Positions 48,300 to 49,172 of a stretch of DNA of 49,172 nucleotides are shown in pieces. How positions within the stretch are numbered: position 1 is the stretch's first letter; each line of letters starts with the position of its first letter. The stretch lies in the NCBI GenBank assembly GCA_021810455.1, contig JAJZIU010000003.1, positions 1-49,172 on the forward strand, written 5' to 3'. Origin of the DNA: Microcaldota archaeon. Its GTDB lineage: Archaea; Micrarchaeota; Micrarchaeia; Micrarchaeales; CABMGC01. The notes under the pieces were generated by a model, which saw nothing but the letters and a program-made list of their open reading frames with translations, was not told where the DNA came from and did no database searches. Made by a program: the position numbers and the translations under genes.

Positions 48300-49080
48300 A
48301 GTCTAAACCAAATTCATTTAGTGTATTTATGACTTTTGTTCTTTCATTGGAATTCATTCCCTTCCAATCAAGTATGGCAACTTCTACCTCAAGTCTGCTT
48401 CTTTCTATAGCCAAAGGTATCATATCAAAATTATCAGTGCCGTCCTTGTTATGGAAAGAGTGTCTAGACATTATGTGTCCAAAGGCATAGTTGCTTTCCA
48501 TAGATTTTTTGTAAAACTTTGATGGGTAATGATTTCCGCCTATGCCTATTGCTATTTTTTCATAACCTACGTCTTCGTCTTTTATCGAGTCGTAAGCCAG
48601 GTCACCAAGCAATGCAATAATGTAAGGGCGAGATGTTATCTCGTCATTGCCGCCAACTTCAACAAAAAGAGAAGGAGTGTTCAGAAGTGGACCGTGATGT
48701 GTTGCCTCGTATGTTTTTTGTATTTCTGGAATAGTGTTTGGCATGTGTTTTAACACGGAAAGCATCTCCGCAGGAGCAGAAACTGAAAGTTGTTTAGGCA
48801 TTCCACCAAGACTTGCATCTTTTGTGAAATTCCCAGTAGCGTGCGTGGTGAATGAAGCTATACCAGCAGAACTTTTGTGCCTGCTGACCATATACAGAAT
48901 ATCAAACCCTTCACTATCGGCTTTTTCATAATGTATGAGTTCTTCTTCAATGCCAATAAATGAAACCTTATCAAGCATACAACGATGGTTTTCATCTTCT
49001 TCAAGATCATATTTTTTGAATAGCGAAGCCATTGCATTTGAAGCTGTTAAGTCGCGTTTTGAATAAATTAGCCCTATCAT
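48286..49080 (-). CDS. dtdA: D-aminoacyl-tRNA deacylase (archaeal DtdA)
   Basis: About 264 residues from ATG 49080 (the track uses TTG 49083). Family blocks: FTTHATGNF, LSVSAPAEMLSVLKHM, YEATHHGP, FVEVGGNDE and GIGGNHYPSKF, with the metal-binding His residues in place. It removes D-amino acids mischarged onto tRNA, the archaeal/plant GEK1 type unrelated to bacterial Dtd. It is the first gene of a two-gene unit with the surface protein, an odd pairing. The start is near the predicted transcription start, so probably leaderless. Confidence 0.93.
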   Translation of the reverse strand: MIGLIYSKRDLTASNAMASLFKKYDLEEDENHRCMLDKVSFIGIEEELIHYEKADSEGFDILYMVSRHKSSAGIASFTTHATGNFTKDASLGGMPKQLSVSAPAEMLSVLKHMPNTIPEIQKTYEATHHGPLLNTPSLFVEVGGNDEITSRPYIIALLGDLAYDSIKDEDVGYEKIAIGIGGNHYPSKFYKKSMESNYAFGHIMSRHSFHNKDGTDNFDMIPLAIERSRLEVEVAILDWKGMNSNERTKVINTLNEFGLDYERV

Positions 49081-49102
49081 CAAAAAAAGAATGCAGTTTA
49101 AG

Positions 49103-49112
49103 TTATAAATAA
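49103..49112 (-). promoter_or_regulatory. TATA box of dtdA
   Basis: Leftward TTATTTATAA, centred about 27 bases before the dtdA ATG. The remaining bases to the window end (49113-49172) are AT-rich with no feature I can support. Confidence 0.5.
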
Positions 49113-49172
49113 GGTTGCGTGTTTACAGGTATAGGATTTTATTATTATCTATGTAATATTATTTGTATTCCT

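Overview
This window looks like a stretch of a small archaeal genome, most likely a DPANN-type archaeon. A Micrarchaeota/ARMAN-like origin is my inference from gene content and AT-rich composition; I could not test it. The archaeal signs are direct: RNA polymerase genes rpoH-rpoB2-rpoB1-rpoA1-rpoA2 (B and A both split), MCM helicase, KEOPS subunits (Kae1, Bud32, Cgi121), archaeal-type ThrRS and TrpRS, DtdA deacylase, Rpp21-type RNase P protein, SRP54, ribosomal protein S8e, archaeal UMP kinase, TATA-box promoters, GGTGA-type Shine-Dalgarno sites and a tRNA with an archaeal bulge-helix-bulge intron. AUA is the preferred isoleucine codon: 12 of the first 14 Ile codons in kae1, counted by eye.

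Layout. 1-589 holds the start of a membrane-anchored PQQ-like surface protein that runs off the window. 680-2728 encodes a Fic AMPylase fused to HEAT-like repeats, preceded by a structured 317-base non-coding region. 3061-9526 is a tight seven-gene leftward operon: ribbon-helix-helix regulator, small unknown protein, CysD, CysN, alkaline-phosphatase-superfamily phosphodiesterase, phosphohexomutase and UDP-sulfoquinovose synthase. It appears to activate sulfate and build a sulfonated sugar, probably for N-glycans. Its promoter carries a palindrome suited to the regulator. 9672-11281 is a chimeric, decayed gene (cupin start joined to the end of a dinucleotide-binding reductase) interrupted by a TnpB-only IS605-type element whose ends can be placed by restoring the reading frame.

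11384-19898 runs mostly rightward: thrS, pterin dehydratase, XPF-type nuclease, PhoU-like protein and PiT permease, then cgi121 (leftward), S8e, an unknown protein, argF, pyrH, a GNAT acetyltransferase and a small heat-shock protein. 19928-27051 is the leftward RNA polymerase operon. 27284-29977 is trpS-kae1-bud32, converging on ahcY. A glycoprotein-like gene and cysS follow. A bacterial-type metG, which seems to start at CTG, diverges from mcm and an ABC-2 exporter pair. 39158-40706 holds an unknown protein and a DRG-type GTPase. A 26-residue lysine-rich mini-protein gene absent from the ORF track follows, then srp54.

At 42305-42470 a tRNA-Ile with anticodon UAU and a 14-base intron precedes the 3' half of a tRNA-Val-like sequence with no recognisable 5' half. 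The end of the window carries a ZIP transporter, pyrE, peroxiredoxin, a degenerate HAD protein, the RNase P protein, a DJ-1-like protein lacking its cysteine, a large sequon-rich surface protein with near-identical internal repeats, and dtdA.

How the genes fit together: most of the window is core information processing and nucleotide metabolism. The accessory interest lies in the sulfonated-glycan operon together with three heavily N-glycosylatable surface proteins, the Fic-HEAT protein, the TnpB element, the unusual tRNA locus and the lysine-rich mini-protein.
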